Positions 25,423-33,719 of a stretch of DNA of 37,047 nt are shown here, in pieces. The position numbers were made by a program, and so were the translations under genes. The number at the start of each line of letters is the position of its first letter. Position 1 is the stretch's first letter. The stretch is from Alistipes sp. (GTDB taxonomy: Bacteria > Bacteroidota > Bacteroidia > Bacteroidales > Rikenellaceae): NCBI GenBank assembly GCA_017631255.1, contig JAGBTP010000062.1:1-37047 (forward strand), read 5' to 3'. A model generated the notes under the pieces. It was given only the letters and a program-made list of their open reading frames with translations, was not told the DNA's origin and searched no databases.

Positions 25423-25425
25423 CGT

Positions 25426-25506
25426 GCGGACAAAGGGACTCGAACCCCCACGCCTCTCGGCATCAGATCCTAAGTCTGACGTGGCTACCAATTACACCAT
25501 GTCCGC
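25426..25506 (-). tRNA. tRNA-Leu (anticodon TAG)
   Basis: 81-nt class II tRNA. Acceptor GCGGACA pairs with TGTCCGC. The anticodon stem TCAGA/TCTGA encloses loop CTTAGGA with anticodon TAG (reads CUA). A long variable arm (TGCCGAGAGGCG) marks a leucine tRNA. T-arm GGGGG-TTCGAGT-CCCTT. CCA is not encoded (A then CGA follows). Confidence 0.95.
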
Positions 25507-25551
25507 AGGATCGTGCTAATCGTGGGTAACCCACCCACGGCGTTAGCGGTG

Positions 25552-25582
25552 CAAAGGTAAAAACTTTTTGTAATATACACAA
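25552..25582 (-). promoter_or_regulatory. Promoter of tRNA-Leu
   Basis: The minus strand reads TACCTTTG (plus 25552-25559), with TTG (plus 25580-25582) 20 nt upstream. A leader hairpin, CGTGGGT/ACCCACG, lies between promoter and tRNA (about 25521-25539). Confidence 0.75.
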
Positions 25583-25612
25583 CATTATTTGCAATTTTAT
25601 TATATTTTTTCT

Positions 25613-25620
25613 TACTTTTG
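25613..25620 (+). promoter_or_regulatory. -7 element upstream of the flavoprotein gene
   Basis: TACTTTTG matches TAnnTTTG and lies 74 nt before the ATG at 25695; T-rich sequence precedes it. Confidence 0.55.
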
Positions 25621-25694
25621 TAACTTGAACGCTGTGTGATCCGCTCCAAGTGCAGTGCGTGACGCAGCGTTATATCGCAATAAATGAGAGAGAT

Positions 25695-27260
25695 ATGCCA
25701 AAGACCATAACACTTCAACTATCGCCTAAGCAGGCCGCCGACGAGAAATTCTACTTAGCCCGTGCCGCCGAAAGGCTCGGCATCAAGCAGAGCGACATCG
25801 CCCTTGCAAGGGTGGTGAAGCGCTCGATAGATGCGCGTCAGCGTATGGCCAAGGTAAACCTCTCTCTCGAGATATACATCGACCAGGAGCCGCAGCCAGC
25901 ACCGCTGCACTTCGACTATCCGAATGTCGACAACGGCACCGAGGTTATCGTCGTGGGCTCAGGTCCTGCGGGTCTCTTCACCTCGCTGCGCCTCATCGAG
26001 CTCGGCTACAAGCCTATACTCCTCGAGCGCGGTAAGTCGGTGCTATCGCGCAAGCACGACATTGCGCAAATAAACCGTGGTGGTGAGATTAACCCCGACT
26101 CGAATTACGCCTTTGGTGAGGGTGGTGCGGGTACATTCTCTGACGGTAAGCTCTTCACACGCAGCAAGAAACGAGGCGACTACAACAAGGCCTTGCAGAC
26201 GCTCGTGTGGCACGGCGCCAACCCCACGATTCTCTACGAGGCACACCCGCATATCGGTACCGACAAGCTGCCACGCATCATATCGAACATATGCCGCACA
26301 ATCACCGAGAGTGGCGGTAAGGTCATCTTTGACAGCCGTGTTACGGGCTTCGTGATCAAGGAGAACCGCATCAAGGGTGTCAAGGTTGGCGATACAACCA
26401 TCGAGGCTGCTGCCGTGGTGCTTGCTACGGGACACTCGGCACGCGACATTTACGAGTTGCTGCACGAGATGAACATCGCCATCGAGGCCAAGCCCTTCGC
26501 TATGGGTGTGCGCATCGAGCACCCACAGAGGCTCATCGACAGCATACAGTACCATCGTGAGGAGCGTGGCGAGTGGCTGCCAGCAGCGAGCTATTCGCTT
26601 GTAAGTCAGGAGGCTGGTCGTGGCGTCTACTCCTTCTGTATGTGCCCTGGAGGCTTCATCGTGCCTGCTATGACCAACACCTCGCAGGCGGTGGTCAACG
26701 GTATGTCGCCCAGCGGTCGTAACTCGGCATTTGCCAATTCGGGCCTCGTGACGGAGGTGCGCCTCGAGGACTTTGCCCACCTGAGGGCGCAGTATGGCGA
26801 GCTGGCGGGCTTACGCTATCAGCAGCTCTTCGAGGAGCTGGCACGCGAGCATAGCGGCGACAGGCAGGTGGCACCAGCGCAGCGCGTGTCGGACTTCGTG
26901 GCGGGACGAGCATCGCACAGCCTACCTCGCACATCATACATCCCGGGCCTCACCGCCTCGCGTCTCGACCTCTGGATGCCCGAAAACATCGGAGCACGCC
27001 TGCGTAGCGGCATCGCCACCTTTGGCAAGAAGCTCAAGGGCTTCGTGTCGGACGAGGCTATCGTCGTAGGCGTGGAGTCACGCACCTCGACACCTGTGCG
27101 CATACCTCGTGATCCTGAGTCACTTATGCACCCACAAATCGAGGGTTTGTTCCCTGCGGGCGAGGGTGCGGGATATGCCGGTGGTATCGTATCGGCAGCA
27201 TTGGACGGCGAGCGCATCGCCGACGCTGTGGCACGCTACTGCAAGGTATTTAATTATTAG
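25695..27260 (+). CDS. FAD-dependent oxidoreductase of the COG2509 type
   Basis: 521 residues from ATG 25695; an upstream in-frame start at 25650 adds 15 residues without family support. A small N-terminal domain (residues 1-75) precedes the Rossmann FAD motif VVGSGPAGLFTS (87-98) and the FAD-ribose Glu in LLERGKSV. NYAFGEGGAGTFSDGKL is a conserved motif of this family. The second FAD-binding signature LFPAGEGAGYAGGIVSAALDG (partial) closes the protein. Homologs are annotated uncharacterised FAD-dependent dehydrogenase; the substrate is not known. No partner gene is coupled, and the next gene is 86 nt downstream. Confidence 0.88.
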   Translation: MPKTITLQLSPKQAADEKFYLARAAERLGIKQSDIALARVVKRSIDARQRMAKVNLSLEIYIDQEPQPAPLHFDYPNVDNGTEVIVVGSGPAGLFTSLRLIELGYKPILLERGKSVLSRKHDIAQINRGGEINPDSNYAFGEGGAGTFSDGKLFTRSKKRGDYNKALQTLVWHGANPTILYEAHPHIGTDKLPRIISNICRTITESGGKVIFDSRVTGFVIKENRIKGVKVGDTTIEAAAVVLATGHSARDIYELLHEMNIAIEAKPFAMGVRIEHPQRLIDSIQYHREERGEWLPAASYSLVSQEAGRGVYSFCMCPGGFIVPAMTNTSQAVVNGMSPSGRNSAFANSGLVTEVRLEDFAHLRAQYGELAGLRYQQLFEELAREHSGDRQVAPAQRVSDFVAGRASHSLPRTSYIPGLTASRLDLWMPENIGARLRSGIATFGKKLKGFVSDEAIVVGVESRTSTPVRIPRDPESLMHPQIEGLFPAGEGAGYAGGIVSAALDGERIADAVARYCKVFNY

Positions 27261-27279
27261 GGCGCATACTTAAGCAGAT

Positions 27280-27310
27280 ACTTTTACTGACGCGCACTTT
27301 TACTGACGCG
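27280..27310. repeat. Two tandem 16-bp repeats before the symporter gene
   Basis: ACTTTTACTGACGCG occurs at 27280-27294 and 27296-27310 (16-bp period). It lies 36 nt upstream of the GTG start; a repeated operator is possible but unproven. Confidence 0.6.
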
Positions 27311-27346
27311 TATAATATTATGTTATGCGCATAACACTCTCTGACC

Positions 27347-28813
27347 GTGTCGCCATTAGCTATAATTCTCACCCTCGGCACATACATCGCCCTGCTCTTC
27401 GTTGTGGCGTGGCTCGCTGCGCGCAACACCAGCGGTGCCGCCTTCTTTACGGGTGGCCGCACGACGCATCGCCTTGTGGCGGCGGTGGCAATGGTGGGTG
27501 CTGCGATGTCGGGAGTGACATTTATCTCAGTGCCAGGTAGCGTGGCGGCAGATGGATTCTCCTATCTGCAAACCACATTCGGCTTCGTTGTGGGCTACAT
27601 CGTCATCGCCTACCTCCTCATACCGCTATACTATCGTCTGGGCGTAGTGTCGCTATACGAATACCTCGACCAGCGCTTCAATATCGTTGCGCACCGTACG
27701 GGTGCGTGGATGTTCTTCATCTCGAAGATACTGTCGGCCTCGCTGCGTGCCTATGTCATCTGCGTGGTGTTGCAGGGACTCCTTTACGACCACTACCATA
27801 TACCCTTTGCGCTCAATGCCACCCTTATGATGACCCTCGTATGGCTCTACACGCGTCGTGGTGGCGTGAGGTCGGTGGTCTGGGTCGAGACGCTCAAGAC
27901 GACACTTATGGTGGCGAGCGTAGCGCTATGTATCGTATTTGTTATCAACGCATTGAACTTCAATATCGGCGAGGCACTATCGGCCATCACAGCGAGCGAC
28001 TACTCGACCATACTCTTCGTGGACGATCCACTCGATAGGCGCTACTTCTGGAAGCAGTTTATTGCGGGCATATTCCTTGTTGTGGCGATGACGGGACTCG
28101 ACCAGGATATGATGCAGACCATACTCTCGTGCCGCAACAAGCGCGATGCGCAGCGTGGTATGATGCAGTCGATAGCCATTCAGGTCGTGGTCATCACTAT
28201 GTTCCTATGCCTCGGCGCGCTGCTATACCTCTTCGTCGACCAGCAGGGCCTCAGCATCGAGCGCAGCGACGACCTCTTCGGCTTCGTGGCTACGCAGTGC
28301 GGCCTGCCCCTCGCTGTGGGCGTGCTCTTTGTACTTGGACTCGTGGCATCGACATACTCGTCGGCAGGCTCGGCACTTACAGCCCTCACCACCGCCCTCA
28401 CACTCGACATCTGCGACGGACGCAAGCGCTACGACACCGCTACGGAGGCGGGTGCACAGGGTATGGAGCGACTGCGTAAGCGTAACCACACGCTCGTAGC
28501 CATCGTTATCACGCTCATCATCATCGCCTTCAACCGCTGGAGCTCGGCAGGCGCCATCACCTTGATATTCACTATGGCGAGCTACACCTATGGCCCGCTG
28601 CTGGGACTCTTCGCCTTTGGTCTCTTTACCAAGCGCAGCGTCGCACCGCACGCCATACCGTTAATCGCCATCGCAGCACCGACCTTGAGCTATATCATCG
28701 CGCGCAATAGTGTGGCGTGGTTTGGCGGCTATGTCTTTAGCTACGAGGTACTTATCCTCAACGCCACCATCACCCTCTTCGGCCTCTTCCTCGCCTCAAG
28801 GCGCGTGAGGTAG
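27347..28813 (+). CDS. Sodium:solute symporter family protein
   Basis: 488 residues with about 13 membrane segments, inner membrane. The start is GTG (27347); ATGs just upstream are out of frame or hit stops. Family features: FFTGGRTTHRLVAAVAMVGAAMSGVTFISVPG (partial) matches the SSF TM1 Na+-site region, and LGLVASTYSSAGSALTALTTALTLDI (partial) is the conserved TM8 segment with the Na+-coordinating Ser/Thr. TGLDQDMMQ is a second SSF motif. The family couples Na+ entry to uptake of sugars, amino acids, sialic acid or other solutes; the substrate cannot be read here. Confidence 0.9.
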   Translation: MSPLAIILTLGTYIALLFVVAWLAARNTSGAAFFTGGRTTHRLVAAVAMVGAAMSGVTFISVPGSVAADGFSYLQTTFGFVVGYIVIAYLLIPLYYRLGVVSLYEYLDQRFNIVAHRTGAWMFFISKILSASLRAYVICVVLQGLLYDHYHIPFALNATLMMTLVWLYTRRGGVRSVVWVETLKTTLMVASVALCIVFVINALNFNIGEALSAITASDYSTILFVDDPLDRRYFWKQFIAGIFLVVAMTGLDQDMMQTILSCRNKRDAQRGMMQSIAIQVVVITMFLCLGALLYLFVDQQGLSIERSDDLFGFVATQCGLPLAVGVLFVLGLVASTYSSAGSALTALTTALTLDICDGRKRYDTATEAGAQGMERLRKRNHTLVAIVITLIIIAFNRWSSAGAITLIFTMASYTYGPLLGLFAFGLFTKRSVAPHAIPLIAIAAPTLSYIIARNSVAWFGGYVFSYEVLILNATITLFGLFLASRRVR

Positions 28814-28839
28814 CGGCACGGAGCGCCTTCTAATATCAG

Positions 28840-28874
28840 AGATAGGTCACCCTCACAAAGATAGGTCACCCTCA
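28840..28874. repeat. Two 16-bp direct repeats after the symporter gene
   Basis: AGATAGGTCACCCTCA at 28840-28855 and 28859-28874 (19-bp period). The stretch 28814-29034 otherwise shows no gene and no clear terminator. Confidence 0.6.
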
Positions 28875-29034
28875 TCGACACGGGTAGGCGCAGTTCGTAG
28901 CACCGAGAAAGCCCCAAAAATAACAAGCACCCACACCACACCATACACAAAAACAGCGACGCCGAGACACTTCTGCCTCGACGCCGCCCACTACTTACTA
29001 CTAACTAAAACCTATATTGTATTTTCTTTCTGCC

Positions 29035-29469
29035 CTATGCCTCGACCTCCTTATAATCGATGCCGAACCACTCGTTGAGCGTATCCTCCACGCGCGCCTC
29101 AATCTGGGGTGTCATTCGGCTCTTGATACGCTTATAGACAAAGGCTACAGCCACGCCGTCGTCGAGGATGCCCAGAAGGCTATACACCGCACGAGGTAGG
29201 AGGTCAATGGGCGAGATGACATATAGTATCGCCGCATAGATCAGCACCTTATCAAGCAGTGGCGTTCCCTCGTCCGACAACACATAGTAGAACGCGACGA
29301 GTGGCCTTGCCGCCGTACGACCAATCTTCAACGCCCAGGGGCGCAGCTTGTCGAGCAACTTAGCAATATTGGCGCGCAGCTCGCTCTCCTTGATGCGGCG
29401 CACGAGTGCCGATGTGTCCTTGCCCTTAATCATATAGACGAGCACTATAATCGATAAAATCAGTAACAT
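29035..29469 (-). CDS. DUF1232 (YkvA-like) membrane protein
   Basis: 144 residues from ATG 29469, which is preceded by a good Shine-Dalgarno AAGGAG, unusual for this genome; the longer start at 29517 would bury it. Residues 1-13 form an N-terminal hydrophobic segment. Residues about 65-115 are the DUF1232 core: PLLDKVLIYAAILYVISPIDLLPR (partial), with the typical SPIDLLP motif, then LGILDDGVAVAFVYKRIK. Function of the family is unknown. It has its own promoter at 29515-29522 and no coupled neighbour. Confidence 0.85.
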   Translation of the reverse strand: MLLILSIIVLVYMIKGKDTSALVRRIKESELRANIAKLLDKLRPWALKIGRTAARPLVAFYYVLSDEGTPLLDKVLIYAAILYVISPIDLLPRAVYSLLGILDDGVAVAFVYKRIKSRMTPQIEARVEDTLNEWFGIDYKEVEA

Positions 29470-29514
29470 ATCTCCTTCGTTGTGTTGTTTACTATATAGA
29501 GCGCACCCAAGCCA

Positions 29515-29522
29515 CAAATCTA
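29515..29522 (-). promoter_or_regulatory. -7 element of the DUF1232 gene
   Basis: The minus strand reads TAGATTTG, matching TAnnTTTG, 45 nt upstream of the ATG. No clear -33 is seen. Confidence 0.5.
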
Positions 29523-29572
29523 ACAGCGGTGTGATTTTTTTTCATATCGCGTGGGCGGGGTAGGCGCAAACA

Positions 29573-29730
29573 AGGGGGGGGGCGTGCAGAGAGTGGCGTG
29601 CGAGGAAGCCGCCCACAATGCACGGGGTGGTGTAGGCGTGCAGAGAGTGGCGTGCGAAGAAGTACGCACCCCAATGCACGGGGTGGTGCTGCTACGCAAG
29701 GCGTGGACACGCTCTCCAATGCACGGGTCG
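29573..29730. repeat. GC-rich intergenic tandem repeat, period about 54 bp
   Basis: Two units, 29581-29633 and 29635-29688, share GGCGTGCAGAGAGTGGCGTG and AATGCACGGGGTGGTG. A partial third (29700-29727) keeps CCAATGCACGGG. A run of G precedes it (29574-29582). It encodes no credible protein; short ORFs across it are compositional. Confidence 0.75.
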
Positions 29731-29749
29731 GGCAGGTATCGAACCACAA

Positions 29750-29943
29750 AAAAAAGGATTGGGCTGCCTAACTTGGTTAAGCAGCCCTCTCACGGACACA
29801 AACAATTATTAACTTTTTACACTACTAAATTTTTATGCTTACATCTTACACCTTGTTTTTTGCAATTATCATTAACCTTTAACCTATATTACTTGGCCTT
29901 TACGGCTCTTTTATTTTCTTTTATTAGCTGTTTTTCTTTATTT
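29750..29943 (-). ncRNA. Candidate small RNA with own promoter and terminator
   Basis: Transcript of about 190 nt predicted on the minus strand. It starts near 29943 below a near-ideal promoter and ends in a strong terminator: GGGCTGC (minus) pairs with GCAGCCC (plus 29764-29790 span), then AATCC and eight T at 29757-29750. The 5' half is purine-rich and unstructured except for GCC-GTAAA-GGC. A tiny ORF (MIIAKNKV) is present. No protein gene lies in this interval. It could be a regulatory RNA or a short leader-peptide transcript. I cannot assign a named family; Bacteroidales-1 and 6S should be tested. Confidence 0.55.
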
Positions 29944-29949
29944 CTGGTG

Positions 29950-29981
29950 CAAATATATAGCAACAAAATTAATTATCCAAA
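29950..29981 (-). promoter_or_regulatory. Promoter of the candidate small RNA
   Basis: The minus strand has TATATTTG (plus 29950-29957) and TTTG (plus 29978-29981) spaced 20 nt, a full Bacteroidetes -33/-7 pair. No gene start lies within 450 nt downstream. Confidence 0.75.
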
Positions 29982-30114
29982 CAAAAAATACTTATAGCAC
30001 CATAAGCAAAACCTATCATTTGAATAATTTATGCATCAGCAAAAGTTATAGATTTAGGTCAAAAGCCGTAAGCAGTGTGAAATCAATAACACTACAATGG
30101 TCGTTTTCAGCAAC

Positions 30115-30155
30115 ATAACAAAACAATGGCGTCATAGCCATAGCTACAACGCCAC
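30115..30155 (-). terminator. Terminator after rmuC
   Basis: TGGCGT (30127-30132) pairs with ACGCCA (30149-30154), with an inner TAGC/GCTA stem. On the minus strand TTGTTTTGTT follows. It is 28 nt past the rmuC stop. Confidence 0.6.
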
Positions 30156-30182
30156 TGCTGGCATATAAAAATTTCGTCAAAA

Positions 30183-31754
30183 TTATTTTTGATATTTTTT
30201 TTCTAAAGCTTCATCTCCAGACTCAGGAATGGTGTTAATCTGCTCGAATGAGGTACTTTCGGCATCGAGCTCGCCCACCACAACGCTCTCATCGTCATCG
30301 ACAAACATCTCCGATATCGAGCCTCGTTTCTTGCCACTTTTCGACTCCTTTATGCCAAACGAGATGATGTTCCTCGCCGAGGTGATGATACTCTGACCCT
30401 TGTCCGACACCACGATTTTGAGCTTGTCAAAGGCATCGAGCGTCTCAGCAAACCTATCCTCGACGGCCTTGAATCGCTCGGCAAAGCGCTGCACACGCTC
30501 AATCATCTTGTGCGCCTCGGCCACAATATCCTTCTGGTATTGCAGCTGACGGCTCTGCGTCCACATAAGCTCGAGCACACGCAGGTTCATATACATTGTC
30601 TGCGGGCCCATAATCAGCACACCCTGATTGTAGGCATCGCGCCACAACGACGAGTCGTTGAGCAGCGCCAGGTTGAGCGCGCCCTCGTGGAACATATACA
30701 TAATCACGAAGTTGAGCTTCGTGTACTTGGCATCGAGGTAACGGCTATAATCCTTCGCAGCAAGGCCCTTGAAGTGCTCACGCACGCTCCTTATATGGGC
30801 CATCAGGTGCTCCGTGCGCTCCATCTCGTCCTCGGCATTTATATAGCGCTCGTACTCCACGAGACTCACCTTCGAGTCGACGATGATGTCACGATTGTTG
30901 GGGAAGTGGAGGATGAAGTCGGGCACCATACGCCTATCCTCGTCGCTGCGCAGGCTCTTGCCGTAGCGCGTCACGAGAGTCTGCTGCGTGCTGTACTGCT
31001 CGCCCTCCCTAAGTCCGAGGTCCTCGAGCAGCTGGCGGAGCTTGAGCTCACCGAAGTTACCCTGCACCTTGACCTTACCGAGCAACGCGCGTGTGAGCCT
31101 ATCTGCCGTATCGCCAAGCTCGGCACTGCGGCGCATATTGGCATCAATGGTGGCGTCGAGGCGCGTCATAGCATCGTGGTGCTCACGCTTTGAGGCCTCC
31201 AATGCCTCGCGCATACTCCTAAGGCTCTGATTTATAGGGTCAACAATCTTCGACATCTGCTCTGCATTATGCTCACCAAGCTCCATCTGTCGGGCCTTGA
31301 GCACTCGCTCCGAGGTTGCCTGCAACTGCTCGCGTAGCAGCGACATCTGGTTCTCGCTCTGGCGCTGCGTCATCTCACGAAGCTGGGCGATAAGCTGCTC
31401 GGAGCTGGCCTTAATCTGCTGATGTTCGCGCTCGTACGACGCCTTAATCTCAGCCACCTGCTCGCTAAAGAGGCGCTGCATCTCCTCCTTCGATGCGGCA
31501 AGGCGCGCCGCAAGCTCCTCGGCACGCGCACGCTCCACATCCCTCGCAGCGGTGAGGCTACGCAACTCCTCCTGAAGCCCCTCAACACGCGCCTCACGAG
31601 TCCGAAGTTGCACCCCAAGGTCACTATTTGCCCTTTCGAGCGCCGCCACCTCACGACGGCGGCGACCACTTACCGAGGCGATTATGGTTATAGACAACGC
31701 CACTGCGAGCAGCACTATGCCACCCGCAATGGTGATAATGGTAGATGTGTACAT
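30183..31754 (-). CDS. rmuC: DNA recombination protein RmuC
   Basis: 523 residues. An N-terminal membrane segment (TIITIAGGIVLLAVALSITI, residues about 5-27) is followed by a long Arg/Glu coiled coil (about 35-210). The RmuC nuclease-like domain follows: KVQGNFGELKLRQLLEDLGL, then VPDFILHFPNNRDIIVDSKVSLVEYERY (partial), which carries the PD-(D/E)xK-like Asp and Lys, and NFVIMYMFHEGAL. RmuC limits inversions and rearrangements at inverted repeats in E. coli. The C terminus is acidic and variable. It lies 20 nt downstream of the mscS-type gene and is probably co-transcribed with it. Confidence 0.95.
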   Translation of the reverse strand: MYTSTIITIAGGIVLLAVALSITIIASVSGRRRREVAALERANSDLGVQLRTREARVEGLQEELRSLTAARDVERARAEELAARLAASKEEMQRLFSEQVAEIKASYEREHQQIKASSEQLIAQLREMTQRQSENQMSLLREQLQATSERVLKARQMELGEHNAEQMSKIVDPINQSLRSMREALEASKREHHDAMTRLDATIDANMRRSAELGDTADRLTRALLGKVKVQGNFGELKLRQLLEDLGLREGEQYSTQQTLVTRYGKSLRSDEDRRMVPDFILHFPNNRDIIVDSKVSLVEYERYINAEDEMERTEHLMAHIRSVREHFKGLAAKDYSRYLDAKYTKLNFVIMYMFHEGALNLALLNDSSLWRDAYNQGVLIMGPQTMYMNLRVLELMWTQSRQLQYQKDIVAEAHKMIERVQRFAERFKAVEDRFAETLDAFDKLKIVVSDKGQSIITSARNIISFGIKESKSGKKRGSISEMFVDDDESVVVGELDAESTSFEQINTIPESGDEALEKKYQK

Positions 31755-31774
31755 TTATATATAGGTATGCTTTG

Positions 31775-33004
31775 CTATACGCGCTTAAAGTCGGCACTCG
31801 ATGGCGCCTGATAGAGGCGGAGGTCGAAGTATGGCGCAAGGGCAATCACATAGGAGATAATCTCGGTTTGCAGATTCTCGTGTGGCACCCAGTCGACCGC
31901 AGCGGTGAAGAGGTACAGCTCCACGGGCAGACCCCACTCCGTAGGTTGCAGCTGTCGCACCATAGATATCATCTTGTGGTTAACGCGAGGATGCTCGTCG
32001 ATATAGCGCTTGATAGCGCGCATATATAACTCGAGGTTCGTAATCCTACCGCCCTCGGGTAGCGTCGTATCGAGACCCTCAACCAGCTCCTTCGTAACGC
32101 TATTCTCTGACAGCTTTCCCAGCAGCTCGTCGCTGAGGAAGTCGAGGCTCGTCATATCGATATTCAACGAGCGCTTGATTCGTCGACCACCCGCATCACG
32201 CATAGCCTGCCAATTATCAAACGGCTCGCTGACAAGCAGATATGGGGGTATTGTTTGCAGCGTATTGTTCCAGCCACGAATCTTAATAGTCGTAAGCGTC
32301 ACATCCACAACCATACCGTCGATACCACGGCTTGGCATCTCGATCCAGTCGCCCTCCTTGAGCATATTGTTGAGCGAGAGCTGCACGCCAGCGATAAGGC
32401 CCATAAGGCTATCCTTGAAGATGAACGATATCACCGCCGCCGAGGCACCAAGACCCGTAAGCAGACCCACTGGCGACTTATCTACGAGTATTGCGACGAT
32501 GAGGATTATGCCCACCAGCGCAATGAGCACCTGACCCGTCTCGAGGAGACCCTTAATCGGCTTACCGTGCCACGAGGGGCGCGAGACAAGCAGGTAGTAG
32601 CTCGTCTTAAGCAGGCGGTTGACAAACCTCAAGCAAGCAAGTACGATAAGTATGTCGACACCCTTATAAAGTACCGCCAGCATCCACGGCTGCGTAATCT
32701 CCATACCCGCCTCGACCAACGGCAGCATCAGCTTTACAACCACGGGCGTGGCGATGCCCGCAAGGCGCTGCATAACCTTCTCGTCGAAGAATACATCGTC
32801 CCAAGAGGCGTGTGTGCGTTGCACCACCCAGTGTAGGCCCCGCATAACCACCCAGCGCAGCAGGATGTTGATAGCAAAGATGAGCAGGAAGAGGTAGAGC
32901 AGGATGATGATGCCGTCAACAGCCTCGGCCATCGGCTCGCTCATACCCCACTCAACAAGTTGCTCGTATATCTTTACCTTGATGCTATTGTCAAAAATCT
33001 TCAT
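31775..33004 (-). CDS. MscS-family mechanosensitive channel (YbdG-like)
   Basis: 409 residues, inner membrane. Several N-terminal hydrophobic segments (IIILLYLFLLIFAINILL; GLLETGQVLIALVGIILIVAIL in part) lead to the pore helix GLLTGLGASAAVISFIFKDSLMGLIAG (partial), rich in Gly/Ala as in MscS TM3. The beta domain follows with MLKEGDWIEM and GWNNTLQTIPPYLLVSEPFDNW (partial). The latter, with a long insert after RRIKRSLNIDM, resembles the YbdG/MscM subfamily more than MscS itself. It releases osmolytes on hypo-osmotic shock. Position: 27 nt after the preceding barrel gene, 20 nt before rmuC. Confidence 0.9.
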   Translation of the reverse strand: MKIFDNSIKVKIYEQLVEWGMSEPMAEAVDGIIILLYLFLLIFAINILLRWVVMRGLHWVVQRTHASWDDVFFDEKVMQRLAGIATPVVVKLMLPLVEAGMEITQPWMLAVLYKGVDILIVLACLRFVNRLLKTSYYLLVSRPSWHGKPIKGLLETGQVLIALVGIILIVAILVDKSPVGLLTGLGASAAVISFIFKDSLMGLIAGVQLSLNNMLKEGDWIEMPSRGIDGMVVDVTLTTIKIRGWNNTLQTIPPYLLVSEPFDNWQAMRDAGGRRIKRSLNIDMTSLDFLSDELLGKLSENSVTKELVEGLDTTLPEGGRITNLELYMRAIKRYIDEHPRVNHKMISMVRQLQPTEWGLPVELYLFTAAVDWVPHENLQTEIISYVIALAPYFDLRLYQAPSSADFKRV

Positions 33005-33031
33005 AACTCCCTAAGTTTAGGTCGTCGGCAC

Positions 33032-33664
33032 CTAAAACGAGATGCCGATGCCGATGAATACCGACTGGTTGAACGCCGCACGCCTTACATCCTTTGGCTT
33101 ATAGCCGAATGGCTCCTTAATTACGGGGCGTGGTGAGAACATAATAGCCTGATAGCCAAGCATTATATCAAACTTATAGGGACTATCTGGCTTCTGCAAG
33201 CGGTAGCCTACACCTCCCGCCGCCGTAGCACCGAAGCGCAGACCCTTGTCGAAGAGGATATTCGTGCCGGCGTTGACGAAGTTGAAGAGGCAGTTCTTGC
33301 GCTCACCGTAGAAGTAGTGCGCCGTAAGGTAGAGGGGCACCACCGTATAGTTATACTGAATCTGAGCACCCACCTCGGCACCGAGTCTCCAATGGTTGTC
33401 GAAGAAGTAGCCACCCGTGGCCATCACACTACCACCCAGGCGCGCCTGACTCTTGTACGAGCGCACGACGGGCTCACCCTTGATTTGCATATGGTTGAGT
33501 TCGTAGAAGAAGAGGTTGAAGCGGCCCGCAGCACCCCACTCCCAACCAGAGTAGTGGCGCGTCTTACGCTCAATCTCCTCAGGCGTCTCACGACGCTTGG
33601 CCTCAGCCATAGGTATTGAGACGAGGGCTAAAAGTAGTATGAGGATAAATCTCTTCATTGCCAT
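33032..33664 (-). CDS. Outer-membrane beta-barrel protein of unknown function
   Basis: 210 residues. The signal peptide MKRFILILLLALVSIPMAEA (start 33658) or with two extra residues (33664) is cleaved near residue 22. The mature part has amphipathic strands (GGSVMATGGYFFDNHWRLGAEV, partial; LYLTAHYFYGER; GATAAGGVGYRL) and ends in FIGIGISF with a C-terminal Phe, as in small outer-membrane barrels. No enzymatic motif is seen. It is upstream of mscS on the same strand, 27 nt apart. Confidence 0.78.
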   Translation of the reverse strand: MAMKRFILILLLALVSIPMAEAKRRETPEEIERKTRHYSGWEWGAAGRFNLFFYELNHMQIKGEPVVRSYKSQARLGGSVMATGGYFFDNHWRLGAEVGAQIQYNYTVVPLYLTAHYFYGERKNCLFNFVNAGTNILFDKGLRFGATAAGGVGYRLQKPDSPYKFDIMLGYQAIMFSPRPVIKEPFGYKPKDVRRAAFNQSVFIGIGISF

Positions 33665-33719
33665 AATATTATTCGTTTATGCGTTATGCTATTAGTTTCC
33701 AATTAGTTGTACCGCCTTG

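Noticed and set aside
29728-29750. tRNA-like T-arm (GGTTCGATACC on the minus strand)
   Set aside because: No matching stem or acceptor arms around it.
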